Shown here piece by piece: positions 1-7,569 of a stretch of DNA of 40,840 bases (within the stretch, counting starts at the first letter, position 1; each line of letters begins with the position of its first letter). The DNA lies in the NCBI GenBank assembly GCA_022842465.1, contig JALHPN010000063.1, positions 1-40,840 of the forward strand, written 5' to 3'. This DNA is from Polyangiaceae bacterium. GTDB taxonomy: Bacteria > Myxococcota_A > Polyangia > Polyangiales > Polyangiaceae. Both the position numbers and the translations under genes were made by a program. The notes beneath the pieces are model-generated. The model was given only the letters and a program-made list of their open reading frames with translations. It did not search any database and had not been told where the DNA came from.

Positions 1-235
1 GCATCGGCGGCGCGGGCGGGGCCGGCACCGGACCGGACGGCACGCCCTGCGGCGGTGCGGTGCCCAGGCTCGGCACGGCGGCCTGCACCGGCGCGTTCAC
101 GGCCTTGACGCCGTGCGGCGGCGTCTGCGGCGAGAAGGGCTTGGGCGCCGCGTCCCGCGGCAGCTCTGCACCGCAGCCGAGACAGAACTTGTAGTGATCC
201 TGGTTGTCCTTGCTGCACTTCGGGCAGGTAATCAA
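1..235 (-). CDS. Zinc-ribbon protein, N-terminal part (runs off left edge)
   Basis: Only the first 78 codons are in the window. The frame opens at a TTG (233-235) preceded by a GGAGG five bases upstream, which decides the start. The protein begins M-I-T-C-P-K-C and continues to F-C-L-G-C-G-A-E-L, a CxxC...CxxC zinc ribbon within the first 25 residues. A proline/alanine-rich low-complexity linker (APKPFSPQTPP and onward) follows to the edge. In myxobacteria this layout (N-terminal zinc ribbon, Pro/Ala linker) often precedes an FHA or other signalling domain, but that part is not visible, so the function is left open. It is oriented away from the CHAD gene with about 160 bases between them, in which I see no other gene. 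Confidence 0.75.
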   Translation of the reverse strand, partial: MITCPKCSKDNQDHYKFCLGCGAELPRDAAPKPFSPQTPPHGVKAVNAPVQAAVPSLGTAPPQGVPSGPVPAPPAPPM

Positions 236-399
236 CGTGGCCTCCGGACCTTCGGGCCCGAGCAGAGAACGCGAACGGGGCGCGAGCGAGTATCGGTCGG
301 GGGGGAGAGGTGGGTCAAGCGAACCGTCCGCCTCCCTCCGTCTCGGGCGCTATCCCCCGCGGAACAGCCACCTTTCCGGCTCGAGGTCGAAGGCGAGGG

Positions 400-1302
400 T
401 CACCCGGTCCGGGGCTCGCCGCCCTCTTCGGGGGTCGGGGTCGGGGTCTTCGCCGAGCCGGGCTCGGGCGCCGGGAGAGCGGCCTCGCCGAGCGGATCGA
501 GCTCGCGGAGGTACTTGCCGACCCGCTTCCGTCGCTTCTGGGTGAGCTCTTCGAGGGCGTGCGCGCGGGTCGCCTCGTCGAGCCCCTTCGCGGCCTTCAC
601 GACCTCGATCGCCACGTCGGCGTCGTGGATCTCGCCGAGCCGCTTCTGGAAGACGGTGGCGGGACCGAGCATCGCGCGGTCGTCGATCGGGAGCGCCTCG
701 GCGAGGAGCTCGATCGAGTAGCGAAGCTCCTTGTACGCGATGCGCAAATCGTGGAGCCCGAGCACGTCGGAGGCGGGCACGTCGCGGCGCTCCTCGACGC
801 CGTGACGCGCGCGCTCGACCGTGCGCCGCGCGAAGCGTGCGAGCTCGCGATCGTTCTCGGGATCGACGGGGAACACGAGGAGCGCCTTCAGGAGGAGCCT
901 CGCGCGATCGAGCTCGCCGCGCTCGATGCGCGCGACCACGGCGCGCCGGAGGCGCCTCTCTCTCGCGCTCCGGCCCGCGAGCCACGTCGTGAACGTCTCG
1001 TCCGCGGAGGCGCCGTCGAGGGTCTCCTCGAGGACCTCCTCGTCGCGGAGCTCGCCCGTCGCCCGCATGACGTCGGCGTACGCGCGCCTCACGACGTCGG
1101 TGTGCCAGCGGCCGAAGAGCTTGCGCGACATCTTGAGGAGCGTGCGGAGCCTCCGGATCGCGACGCGGAGATCGTGGATCGCCTCGTCGTCCGCCTCCGC
1201 GACGACGCGCGGGAGCGCCGCGGAGATCGCGGCGTCCGCCTCGAGCAGCTTCTTCGACACGAAGCTCGCCGCCATCGGCGCGCCCGCTCCCGCCTTCGTC
1301 AT
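400..1302 (-). CDS. CHAD domain protein
   Basis: A 300-aa protein that is almost entirely a CHAD domain: the opening helix carries the basic signature H-D-L-R-V-A-I-R-R-L-R (about residue 47) and the second half repeats it as H-D-L-R-I-A-Y-K-E-L-R-Y. CHAD domains are helical bundles with conserved His/Arg/Lys that bind inorganic polyphosphate (established for the family). No CYTH triphosphatase domain is attached. The C-terminus ends in a proline/glutamate-rich tail. The ATG (1300-1302) overlaps the stop of the RNase J gene in an ATGA junction, so the two are probably co-transcribed and translationally coupled. An internal ATG ten codons in is an alternative start. The product is probably cytoplasmic, since no signal peptide is seen. 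Confidence 0.85.
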   Translation of the reverse strand: MTKAGAGAPMAASFVSKKLLEADAAISAALPRVVAEADDEAIHDLRVAIRRLRTLLKMSRKLFGRWHTDVVRRAYADVMRATGELRDEEVLEETLDGASADETFTTWLAGRSARERRLRRAVVARIERGELDRARLLLKALLVFPVDPENDRELARFARRTVERARHGVEERRDVPASDVLGLHDLRIAYKELRYSIELLAEALPIDDRAMLGPATVFQKRLGEIHDADVAIEVVKAAKGLDEATRAHALEELTQKRRKRVGKYLRELDPLGEAALPAPEPGSAKTPTPTPEEGGEPRTG

Positions 1303-2942
1303 CGTCCCCTCACCACGTGCACGAGCGTCAGCGGCTTCATCCCGATCGCCTTCTGGAAGGTACGCCGAACGGCGAGCCGCGCGCTCTCGGAGACGACCTC
1401 GTCCCTCGCGATCCCGGCGACGTCGAGCTCGCCGAGGGCGCGCCTCACGGCTTCCTTCGCGGCTCCGAGTATCGCGCTCGTCTCGTCGAGGACCCCGCGC
1501 GTCGTGAGGGCGACGTGCACGCTCGCGCCGTCGAGGGCGACGGTGCAGGCAGCGACACCCTCTTGCGCGAGGGCGGCGCGCTCCCGGATGACGACGGGCG
1601 GCACGGCGCGGCCGGCGAAGACGTGGACGCGGCCGGTGGGGAGCGTTCCCGCCGATGCGATCTCGCCGTCGGCGAGAGAGGCGATCTTCCCGTTCTCGAG
1701 CACCATCGTGCGCTCGATCCCCGTCTCCGCGGCGAGCGCGGCGTGCCGGCGAAGATGACCGAGCGTCCCGTGCACCGGCACGAAACAGCGCGGGCGGACG
1801 AGCTCGAGCATCCGCCGCTGCTCGGGGCGATGCGCGTGCCCGCTCACGTGGATCCCGCGATCGCTGAAGCGCGTCCGGACCTCGACGCCGCGGCGGAGGA
1901 GCTTGTCGGTGAGCAGAGAGACCTCGGGCTCGTTGCCCGGGATCGCGCGGGCAGAGAGGACGACGGTGTCGCCCTCGCCGAGGTCGAGCGCGGGATGCTC
2001 GCCCCGCGCGAGGCGCGCGAGGGCCGCGCGCTCCTCCCCTTGCGAGCCCGTCGCGATCCCGAGGATGCGCTCGCGCGGCAGCTCGCGGACGGCGCTCTCG
2101 GGCCACACGAGCTCTGCGGGCCAAGGGAGGTACCCCGTCGCGCGCGCCACCCTCGCGTGGGTGCCGACGCCGCGTCCGAGGAGCACGATCTTCCGGTTCG
2201 TGCGGCGAGCGATGTCGCCGAGCAGGCGGAGCCGGTGCACGTTGGACGCGAAGAGCGCGACGACCACCGCGCCCTTCGCACCCGCGACGACGCGCTCGAG
2301 CGCGGCGCCGACGTCGACCTCGTTCCCCGTGCGCCCTTCGGCGTCGATGTTGGTCGAGTCGGAGAAGAGGAGCGCGACGCCCTCCTCCGCGAGCTCTTCG
2401 AGGCGCTCCTCGTCGAACGCCTCGCCGTCGGGCGGCGCGTCGTCGAACTTGAAGTCGCCGCTGTGGACGACCGTGCCCGCGTCCGTCCGGATCGCGAGCG
2501 CGGTCGCGTCGGCGATCGAGTGCGTCACGCGGATGGGCTCGACCTCGAAGGAGCCGACGCGGAAGGGCGTCCGCACCGTCGTCTCGACGAGGCGCGCGTG
2601 GGCGAGGATCTCGTGCTCCGCGAGGCGCTCGCGGACGAGCCCGAGCGCATACTTCGGGCCGTAGACGGGCACGTCGTGGCGCGCGAGGAAGTAGGGCAGA
2701 GCGCCGATGTGATCCTCGTGCCCGTGGGTCAGGACGACCCCGGCGACGTGCACGCCGAACGCTTCGAGGGCGGTGAAGTCGGGGTGTACGACGTCGATCC
2801 CGAGGCCGCGCTCGTCGAAGGTGACGCCGCAGTCGACGATCAGGATCTCCCCGCGCTGCTCGAGCGCGAGGCAGTTCATCCCCACCTCTCCGAGGCCGCC
2901 CAGCGGCAGGATGCGAAGGGGGCCTGTGGGGCCGCGTTCCAC
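1299..2942 (-). CDS. rnj: Ribonuclease J
   Basis: RNase J is a metallo-beta-lactamase/beta-CASP nuclease for mRNA decay and rRNA maturation with 5'-exo and endo activity. The frame shows the family opening (LRILPLGGLGEVGMN), the zinc motif H-G-H-E-D-H (residues 73-78 from this start), HSGDFK, the TGSQGEE stretch and the beta-CASP signature HVSGHAH, followed by FVPVHG and the usual C-terminal domain. Length (547 aa) is normal. I chose GTG 2942 because the conserved region begins just after it. An upstream in-frame GTG at 2993 would add 17 residues and run into the start of the divergent ATPase gene. Its TGA overlaps the ATG of the CHAD gene. Confidence 0.92.
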   Translation of the reverse strand: MERGPTGPLRILPLGGLGEVGMNCLALEQRGEILIVDCGVTFDERGLGIDVVHPDFTALEAFGVHVAGVVLTHGHEDHIGALPYFLARHDVPVYGPKYALGLVRERLAEHEILAHARLVETTVRTPFRVGSFEVEPIRVTHSIADATALAIRTDAGTVVHSGDFKFDDAPPDGEAFDEERLEELAEEGVALLFSDSTNIDAEGRTGNEVDVGAALERVVAGAKGAVVVALFASNVHRLRLLGDIARRTNRKIVLLGRGVGTHARVARATGYLPWPAELVWPESAVRELPRERILGIATGSQGEERAALARLARGEHPALDLGEGDTVVLSARAIPGNEPEVSLLTDKLLRRGVEVRTRFSDRGIHVSGHAHRPEQRRMLELVRPRCFVPVHGTLGHLRRHAALAAETGIERTMVLENGKIASLADGEIASAGTLPTGRVHVFAGRAVPPVVIRERAALAQEGVAACTVALDGASVHVALTTRGVLDETSAILGAAKEAVRRALGELDVAGIARDEVVSESARLAVRRTFQKAIGMKPLTLVHVVRGR

Positions 2943-2995
2943 GGCGTTCCGTCTAGCACGGGAGCGGACGAAGCGTGCTAAGAGCCACCCCACGG

Positions 2996-3925
2996 ATGAT
3001 GACGGACGGCCTCGCGGGCAAGCGATTCCTGGTCGTCACCGGAAAGGGCGGTGTCGGCAAGACGACCGTCTGCGCCGCCGAGGCCCTCGCCCTCGCGCAC
3101 AAGGGCAAGCGCGTCCTCGTCGCGATGTGCAACGCGAAGGAGCGCCTCAGCACGTACCTCGGGTCTCAGCTCGTCGGGTCCGAGGTGGTCTCCGTCGCGC
3201 CCAACGTATGGGCCGTGAACATGGAGCCGGAGGCCGCGCTCGAGGAGTACGGCCTCATGACGCTCAAGTCGCGTGCGCTCTACAAGCTCCTCTTCGACAA
3301 CAAGTACGTGCGCACGTTCTTCCGCGCCGTGCCGGGGATGCAAGAGTGGGCGATGCTCGGGAAGGCGTGGTGGCACACCACCGAGCTCCGCGAGGACGGC
3401 ACGCCGAAATACGACGTCGTCATCCTCGACGCGCCGGCGACGGGGCACGGCCTCGACATGCTCCGCGTGCCGAAGGTGATCATCGACGTCGTGCCGACCG
3501 GCCTCCTCCGGCGCGATGCGGAGCGCGCGTGGCAGATGTTCCAGGATCCGGCGCTCTCCAGCGTCGTGCTCGTGACGCTCCCGGAGGAGATGCCGACGAC
3601 GGAGACGATCGAGCTCGCCCGTGCGATTCGCGACGAGCTGAAGCTCCCGATCGGGAAGATCGTGGTGAACCAGGTGCTGCCGCCGCTCTTCTCGCGGGAC
3701 GAGCGGAGCGCCCTCGAGGCGACGCCCGCGTCCCACGACGGCTCCGGCCCCGAGGTCGCCGTGGCCGTCGCGCGGAGCCGCGCGATCCGCGAGAGCGTGC
3801 AGGCTTCGAGCCTCCACCGGCTCGCCTCCGAGCTCCCCGTGTCGCCGTCGTTCCTCCCGCTCCTCTTCGACGACGCCGCGCGCCCCGAGGCGATCCAGGA
3901 GCTCGCGAAGCGCCTCGCGATCTGA
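2996..3925 (+). CDS. ArsA/Get3-like anion-transporting ATPase
   Basis: A 309-aa SIMIBI-class P-loop ATPase. The deviant Walker A G-K-G-G-V-G-K-T-T lies at residues 16-24 and the switch region reads D-A-P-A-T-G-H, close to the ArsA/Get3 pattern. The family includes arsenite-pump ATPases and Get3 targeting factors. No ArsB, ArsR or arsenate reductase is nearby and the cysteine metal-binding pattern of true ArsA is not evident, so arsenic transport is not supported. Many myxobacteria carry such solitary homologues of unknown client. Starts: tandem ATGs at 2996 and 2999, with an upstream GTG at 2975 overlapping the longer RNase J option. Its TGA (3923-3925) directly abuts the stop of the convergent regulator. 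Confidence 0.8.
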   Translation: MMTDGLAGKRFLVVTGKGGVGKTTVCAAEALALAHKGKRVLVAMCNAKERLSTYLGSQLVGSEVVSVAPNVWAVNMEPEAALEEYGLMTLKSRALYKLLFDNKYVRTFFRAVPGMQEWAMLGKAWWHTTELREDGTPKYDVVILDAPATGHGLDMLRVPKVIIDVVPTGLLRRDAERAWQMFQDPALSSVVLVTLPEEMPTTETIELARAIRDELKLPIGKIVVNQVLPPLFSRDERSALEATPASHDGSGPEVAVAVARSRAIRESVQASSLHRLASELPVSPSFLPLLFDDAARPEAIQELAKRLAI

Positions 3926-4567
3926 TCACGCGGCGTGCGGGAGGACCTCGGCGCGCTCGATGCGGTCCATCCGGAACTGACGCTTGTCCTGCTTGCCGAG
4001 GTCGAACGTGTTGAGGAGCGTCTGCGTGCGCTCCATGACGACGCTCTCGATCCGGACGTCTCGCGTCGTCGCCTCTCCGTTCGCGTTCCGGTAGACGATG
4101 CGGAGCGGCGCTTGCTCGAACCACGCGCGCTCGACCGCCTCGCGGACGCGCGGATCGATGCGGAGGGCCGGGATGCCGACGAGCTTCAGCTCGTCCAGAC
4201 GTCCGAGGAGCTCGCGCTGCGCGGACGACGACAGCGCGGCGCGGACCTTGTCGAGGGCGAGCTTCAGCGTGTCCTCGAAGGGCAGGAGCCGCATCTCGAC
4301 CGCGAAGCCGCCGAGGGCGACGAGGAGGGCTGCTTCGCGCGCCGTGAAGTTCACGGGCGGGAGCGCGTAGCTCTTGTCGAGCGCGTAGCCGCCGCCTCGC
4401 CCGCGATCGGCCGCGATCGGCATCGACGCATCGCGCAGGGCGTCGAGATCCCGGTAGATCGTCCGCATCGTCACGCCGAAGCGCTCGGCGAGCTCCTCGG
4501 CGGTGACGCCGGTGCGGCGGCCGCGGAGAACTTCGGCGAGGGCGAAGAGTCGTTCGGTGCGCTTCAT
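3926..4567 (-). CDS. YafY-family HTH/WYL transcriptional regulator
   Basis: A 213-aa DeoR-type regulator. An N-terminal HTH (residues about 5-55, with T-A-E-E-L-A-E-R-F-G-V-T and T-I-Y-R-D-L-D-A-L) is followed by the G-R-G-G-G-Y-A-L hinge, a middle domain, and a WYL-like ligand-sensing domain (LRIVYRNANGE) to the end. YafY-type proteins are usually local repressors of a neighbouring gene. This gene is transcribed divergently from the glutathione S-transferase gene across a 60-base gap holding a CTGACA direct repeat, so the natural inference is that it controls the transferase and itself. The ligand is unknown. Start is the ATG at 4565-4567. Confidence 0.85.
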   Translation of the reverse strand: MKRTERLFALAEVLRGRRTGVTAEELAERFGVTMRTIYRDLDALRDASMPIAADRGRGGGYALDKSYALPPVNFTAREAALLVALGGFAVEMRLLPFEDTLKLALDKVRAALSSSAQRELLGRLDELKLVGIPALRIDPRVREAVERAWFEQAPLRIVYRNANGEATTRDVRIESVVMERTQTLLNTFDLGKQDKRQFRMDRIERAEVLPHAA

Positions 4568-4586
4568 GATCGGGCGGCGAGGAAAC

Positions 4587-4603
4587 CTGACAAGAGGCTG
4601 ACA
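4587..4603. promoter_or_regulatory. CTGACA direct repeat, candidate operator
   Basis: CTGACA occurs at 4587-4592 and again at 4598-4603, 11 bases start to start (one helical turn), inside the 60-base divergent region between the YafY-type regulator and the GST gene. Two in-phase half-sites here fit an operator for the regulator. This is inference from position and spacing only. Confidence 0.4.
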
Positions 4604-4627
4604 CATCGGTGCTGCAGACTGCAAGGC

Positions 4628-5434
4628 ATGAAGACCCCCGATTCGATCGTCCTCTGGGAGCTCGGCGAGGCAGGCCTCGACGGGTTCGAGACCCATTCCC
4701 CGTTCTGCCTGAAGGTCCATCGCGCCCTCCGGCTGGCGGGCCTCCCGTACGCGCGGCGCCACGTCGCGAACCCGGCCTCGCTGGCGCGGCTCAGCGCCGC
4801 CCGGCAGGCGCCGATCCTCGCCGTCGACGGGCAGCCGATCGCAGACTCGACGTCCATCCTCCGCTGGATCGACGCCGTCGTGCCGGGCGCGCTCGTGCCG
4901 GCGAGCGCCGACGAACGCCTCCGCGCCGAGGCGTGGCTCTGGGAGGGCTACGCCGACGCGGCGCTCTACGGCTTCGTCTTGGCGGCGCGCTGGGCCGATC
5001 CGCGGAACTGGCCCGTCGTACGCGCGGCCTACTTCGAGCAGGCGCCCTGGCTCGTTCGCGCCCTCGTCGTGCCGCGCCTCCGCGCCGGCGTCGTGGCCGG
5101 GCTCGTCGCCCGCGACGTCACCCGCCGCGGCCTCGACGCGACCTGGACGGAGCTCGGCCGTACGCTCGACGACCTCGAAGCGCGCGCGCCGTGGAACGGC
5201 TTCTGGCTCGGCACGGACGAGCCGACCGTCGCGGATCTCTCGCTCTTCGCGCAGCTCCACGAGCTCCGGAGCCCGCTCACGCCCGTGCAGGCGCGGATGA
5301 TCGCCGTCCGCCCGCGCCTCGACGACTGGCTCGATCGCGTCGACGCGCGGACACGCGCCACGCGATCGGACGCCGGCCGCGGAGCGCGTCTCCGCGCGGT
5401 CACGACCGCCCTCGCCGAGGCGAAGGTCGCGTAG
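4628..5434 (+). CDS. Glutathione S-transferase family protein
   Basis: A 268-aa GST-fold protein. The N-terminal thioredoxin-like half carries the S-P-F-C active-site loop followed by LKVHRALRLAG, the cis-proline region Q-A-P-I-L, and D-S-T-S-I-L-R-W-I-D, which resembles the ES glutathione-binding motif. The all-helical C-terminal half includes the N-capping/hydrophobic staple region T-V-A-D-L-S-L-F. The Ser/Cys in SPFC points to a Ser- or Cys-type catalytic site. The role is likely conjugation or reduction of electrophiles, with unknown substrate. It is transcribed away from a YafY-type regulator and is probably its target. The tail (about 40 residues, Arg/Ala-rich) is longer than usual. ATG at 4628 is the only start close to the conserved N-terminus. 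Confidence 0.85.
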   Translation: MKTPDSIVLWELGEAGLDGFETHSPFCLKVHRALRLAGLPYARRHVANPASLARLSAARQAPILAVDGQPIADSTSILRWIDAVVPGALVPASADERLRAEAWLWEGYADAALYGFVLAARWADPRNWPVVRAAYFEQAPWLVRALVVPRLRAGVVAGLVARDVTRRGLDATWTELGRTLDDLEARAPWNGFWLGTDEPTVADLSLFAQLHELRSPLTPVQARMIAVRPRLDDWLDRVDARTRATRSDAGRGARLRAVTTALAEAKVA

Positions 5435-5479
5435 CCGCTCGCGATTGACGACGGCGCGGGATCCCGGTCTCCTCCGCCC

Positions 5480-6238
5480 GTGCCCTTCACCTACCCCTAT
5501 CCGCGCCCGGCCGTGACGTGCGACTCGGTCGTCTTCACGATGCGCGCGGACGGCCTCGCCGTGCTCCTCATCCGACGGCGAGAGGACCCCTTCAAGGGCG
5601 CCTGGGCGCTGCCTGGCGGCTTCGTGAACGAGAACGAAGCGCTCCACCGCGCCGCCGCGCGGGAGCTCCACGAGGAGACGGGCCTCTCGGGCGTGAAGCT
5701 CCGCCAGCTCGGCGCGTTCGGCGACCCGGGGCGCGATCCGCGCGGCCACACCGTCACCGTCGCGTGGGTCGGGTTCCTCGTCGCCGAGAAGAAGATCACC
5801 GCGAAGGACGACGCCGACGAGGCTGCGTGGGTCCCGATCCGCTCGCTCCTCCTCTCCGAGCGTGCGATCGCGAAGGACGACGAGGCGACCCGCGCGAAGA
5901 ACGGCAAGGGGCGCTCGAAGCGCGCGAGCGCGCCTCCGCACCGCCGCGGCCCGCCCACCTCCGTCCGCCTCGCGTTCGACCACGCGAAGATCGTGAACGC
6001 CGCGTACGGCCGCCTCCTCCGGCACATGGACAACCCCGTCCGCGATCCGTCCTTCGAGCTCCTCCCGACGCGCTTCACGCTCGCGCAGCTCCAGCGCACC
6101 TACGAGGTCGTCCTCGGCCGCGAGCTCAGCGCGCAGGCCTTCAAGAAGCAGACGCTCGCGACCGGGCTCGTCGTTCCGGCGTCGCTCGAGCGCGCTCCGA
6201 AGCCCGCCGCGCAGCTCTATCGATGGAACCGAAGGTGA
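5480..6238 (+). CDS. Nudix hydrolase with NrtR-like C-terminal winged helix
   Basis: A 252-aa protein starting at GTG 5480. Residues 10-130 are a Nudix domain with a complete Nudix box at 47-69 (G-x5-E-x7-R-E-L-x-E-E-x-G-L), so pyrophosphohydrolase chemistry is possible. A Lys/Arg-rich linker (about 115-160) leads to a C-terminal region (about 165-245, with FTLAQLQRTYEVVLG and FKKQ) typical of the winged-helix tail of NrtR-type NAD regulators and their enzymatic ADP-ribose/phosphoribosyl relatives. In true NrtR repressors the Nudix box is often degraded. Here it is intact, so an enzyme or dual-function protein is as likely as a repressor. No NAD biosynthesis gene is adjacent. It ends just before a hairpin shared with the convergent sod gene. 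Confidence 0.85.
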   Translation: MPFTYPYPRPAVTCDSVVFTMRADGLAVLLIRRREDPFKGAWALPGGFVNENEALHRAAARELHEETGLSGVKLRQLGAFGDPGRDPRGHTVTVAWVGFLVAEKKITAKDDADEAAWVPIRSLLLSERAIAKDDEATRAKNGKGRSKRASAPPHRRGPPTSVRLAFDHAKIVNAAYGRLLRHMDNPVRDPSFELLPTRFTLAQLQRTYEVVLGRELSAQAFKKQTLATGLVVPASLERAPKPAAQLYRWNRR

Positions 6239-6258
6239 CGACCCGCGCGAAATGACGA

Positions 6259-6289
6259 CGCCCCGCCGCGCGAGGTGCGCAGCGGGGCG
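6259..6289. terminator. Hairpin between convergent Nudix and sod genes
   Basis: An inverted repeat CGCCCCGC (6259-6266) / GCGGGGCG (6282-6289) encloses an inner GCGC/GCGC stem (6268-6271 / 6277-6280) with a five-base loop. It is 20 bases after the Nudix stop and 19 before the sod stop, the expected place for a bidirectional terminator. No strong T tract follows, which is common in such GC-rich genomes. Confidence 0.5.
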
Positions 6290-6308
6290 ACGCGCGAGAC
6301 GGAGAGGC

Positions 6309-6893
6309 TCAAGCCTTCTTGAGGTTCTCTGCCGCGAAGTCCCAGTTCACGAGGCTCGCGAAGAACGTCTCGATGAACTTGGGGCGCGCGTTGCGGTGGT
6401 CGATGTAATAGGCGTGCTCCCACACGTCGAGCGTGAGGAGCGCCTTCTTCCCGTGCTTCATCGGGAGATCGGCGTTCGCCGTCTTCATGACGGAGAGCTT
6501 CCCGCCGTCGACGACGAGCCAGGCCCAGCCGGAGCCGAACTGCGTCGCCGCCGCCGCCGTGAACTCTTCCTTCAGCTTGTCGAAGGAGCCGAAGTCACGG
6601 TTGATCGCCGCGAGGAGATCGCCCGTCGGCTGGCCGCCGCCGTTCGGCTTCAGGCAGCTCCAGAAGAAGGTGTGGTTCCACACCTGGGCCGCGTTGTTGA
6701 ACACGCCCCCTTCGCTGCTCATGATGATCTCTTCGAGGCTCTTGTTCGCCTCGGGCTTGCCCTCGAGCAGCTTGTTCAGGTTCGTCACGTAAGCGTTGTG
6801 GTGCTTGCCGTGGTGGTACTCCATCGTCTCCGCGGACATGTGCGGAGCGAGGGCGTCCTTCGGGTAGGGCAGGTTCGGCAGCGTGAAAGGCAT
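6309..6893 (-). CDS. sodB: Superoxide dismutase, Fe-type
   Basis: A 194-aa Fe/Mn superoxide dismutase converting superoxide to peroxide and oxygen. The four metal ligands are in place: H27, H74 (V-W-N-H-T-F-F-W), D156 and H160 (L-D-V-W-E-H-A-Y-Y). Gln70 in N-A-A-Q-V-W-N-H and the overall pattern match iron-type SodB rather than the manganese type, but this is judged by motif only. No signal peptide, so cytoplasmic. An AAGGAG lies seven bases ahead of the ATG (6891-6893). The ureidoglycolate lyase gene ends 29 bases upstream on the same strand, so the two could share a transcript. Confidence 0.95.
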   Translation of the reverse strand: MPFTLPNLPYPKDALAPHMSAETMEYHHGKHHNAYVTNLNKLLEGKPEANKSLEEIIMSSEGGVFNNAAQVWNHTFFWSCLKPNGGGQPTGDLLAAINRDFGSFDKLKEEFTAAAATQFGSGWAWLVVDGGKLSVMKTANADLPMKHGKKALLTLDVWEHAYYIDHRNARPKFIETFFASLVNWDFAAENLKKA

Positions 6894-6922
6894 GGCCGTT
6901 CTCCTTCTTGGGGAGGCGCACA

Positions 6923-7495
6923 CTAAGGTGGGTCGGCGCGGTTGGGAAGGGGCGTCGGGTCGACGAGCGCGACGCTCGGGCGGTTCCCCTCGTCGAAGGT
7001 CACGGTGGCGCAGTCGCCCTCGCCTTCGTCCTCGTAGACGATGCAGCCGAAATCCGTCTCCTGATCGAGCGCGAGGAGAGGGTGGTGCCACGTGCCCGGC
7101 AGATAGGCGACGCCCTGCCGCGCCCGCGCGAGGAACGCCCGGAGCGTCGTGAGGTCCGGCGCCCCGGGCCGCGGCGCGGCGACGAGGACCACGTAGCGCG
7201 TCGCCGCCATCGGAAAGAAGAGCTGCGTCGACAGCGGATGGTGCTCGAGCATGCGCACGTCCAGCGGCCACTCGAGGCGCGGCGTGCAGCGGAACATGCA
7301 GAGGTTCGGCCGCGCCGCGGGGCGCAGGTTCTCGACGGGCGCCATCCAGTCGTAGCGTCGCGCCGTGCCCATGTTGGCCGGCTTCCACGGGAGATCGGGG
7401 CGATCGCCGTCGAGGACGGCCCCGTAGGGCGCGAAGGTCGCGGGGGTGAGCGGTTCGGTCTGGATGCGGACGTTCCCGGGGATCACGGCCGCCAT
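6923..7495 (-). CDS. allA: Ureidoglycolate lyase family protein
   Basis: A 190-aa cupin-like protein resembling ureidoglycolate lyase (AllA), which splits ureidoglycolate to glyoxylate and urea at the end of allantoin breakdown. Supporting stretches are the opening P-L-T-P-A-T-F-A-P-Y-G, the HHPLSTQLFFPM segment, G-V-A-Y-L-P-G-T-W-H-H-P and D-F-G-C-I-V-Y-E-D at the C-terminus. The length fits the family (about 160-190 aa). No other allantoin or urate genes are in the window, so the pathway assignment rests on family membership. I start at ATG 7493-7495. An upstream in-frame start at 7525 would add ten residues. It is divergent from the alpha/beta hydrolase and 29 bases ahead of sodB. Confidence 0.75.
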   Translation of the reverse strand: MAAVIPGNVRIQTEPLTPATFAPYGAVLDGDRPDLPWKPANMGTARRYDWMAPVENLRPAARPNLCMFRCTPRLEWPLDVRMLEHHPLSTQLFFPMAATRYVVLVAAPRPGAPDLTTLRAFLARARQGVAYLPGTWHHPLLALDQETDFGCIVYEDEGEGDCATVTFDEGNRPSVALVDPTPLPNRADPP

Positions 7496-7535
7496 TCTGC
7501 CAGGCTTCGAGAGGCGCCGCGGCACGTTGACGCGA

Positions 7536-7555
7536 GCAGGGCGCGCGTGCCCTGC
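7536..7555. promoter_or_regulatory. Palindrome in the allA / hydrolase divergent region
   Basis: Perfect arms GCAGGGC (7536-7542) and GCCCTGC (7549-7555) are separated by six bases, centred in the 74-base gap between two divergent genes. The 13-base centre-to-centre spacing and location suit a dimeric repressor site for one or both genes. No regulator gene is adjacent. Confidence 0.35.
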
Positions 7556-7569
7556 CTAAGCTCGCGGCG

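Noticed and set aside
2996..3925. Assignment as a true arsenite-pump ATPase (ArsA).
   Set aside because: No arsB, arsR or arsC nearby and no clear cysteine metal site; the more general ArsA/Get3-like call is used.
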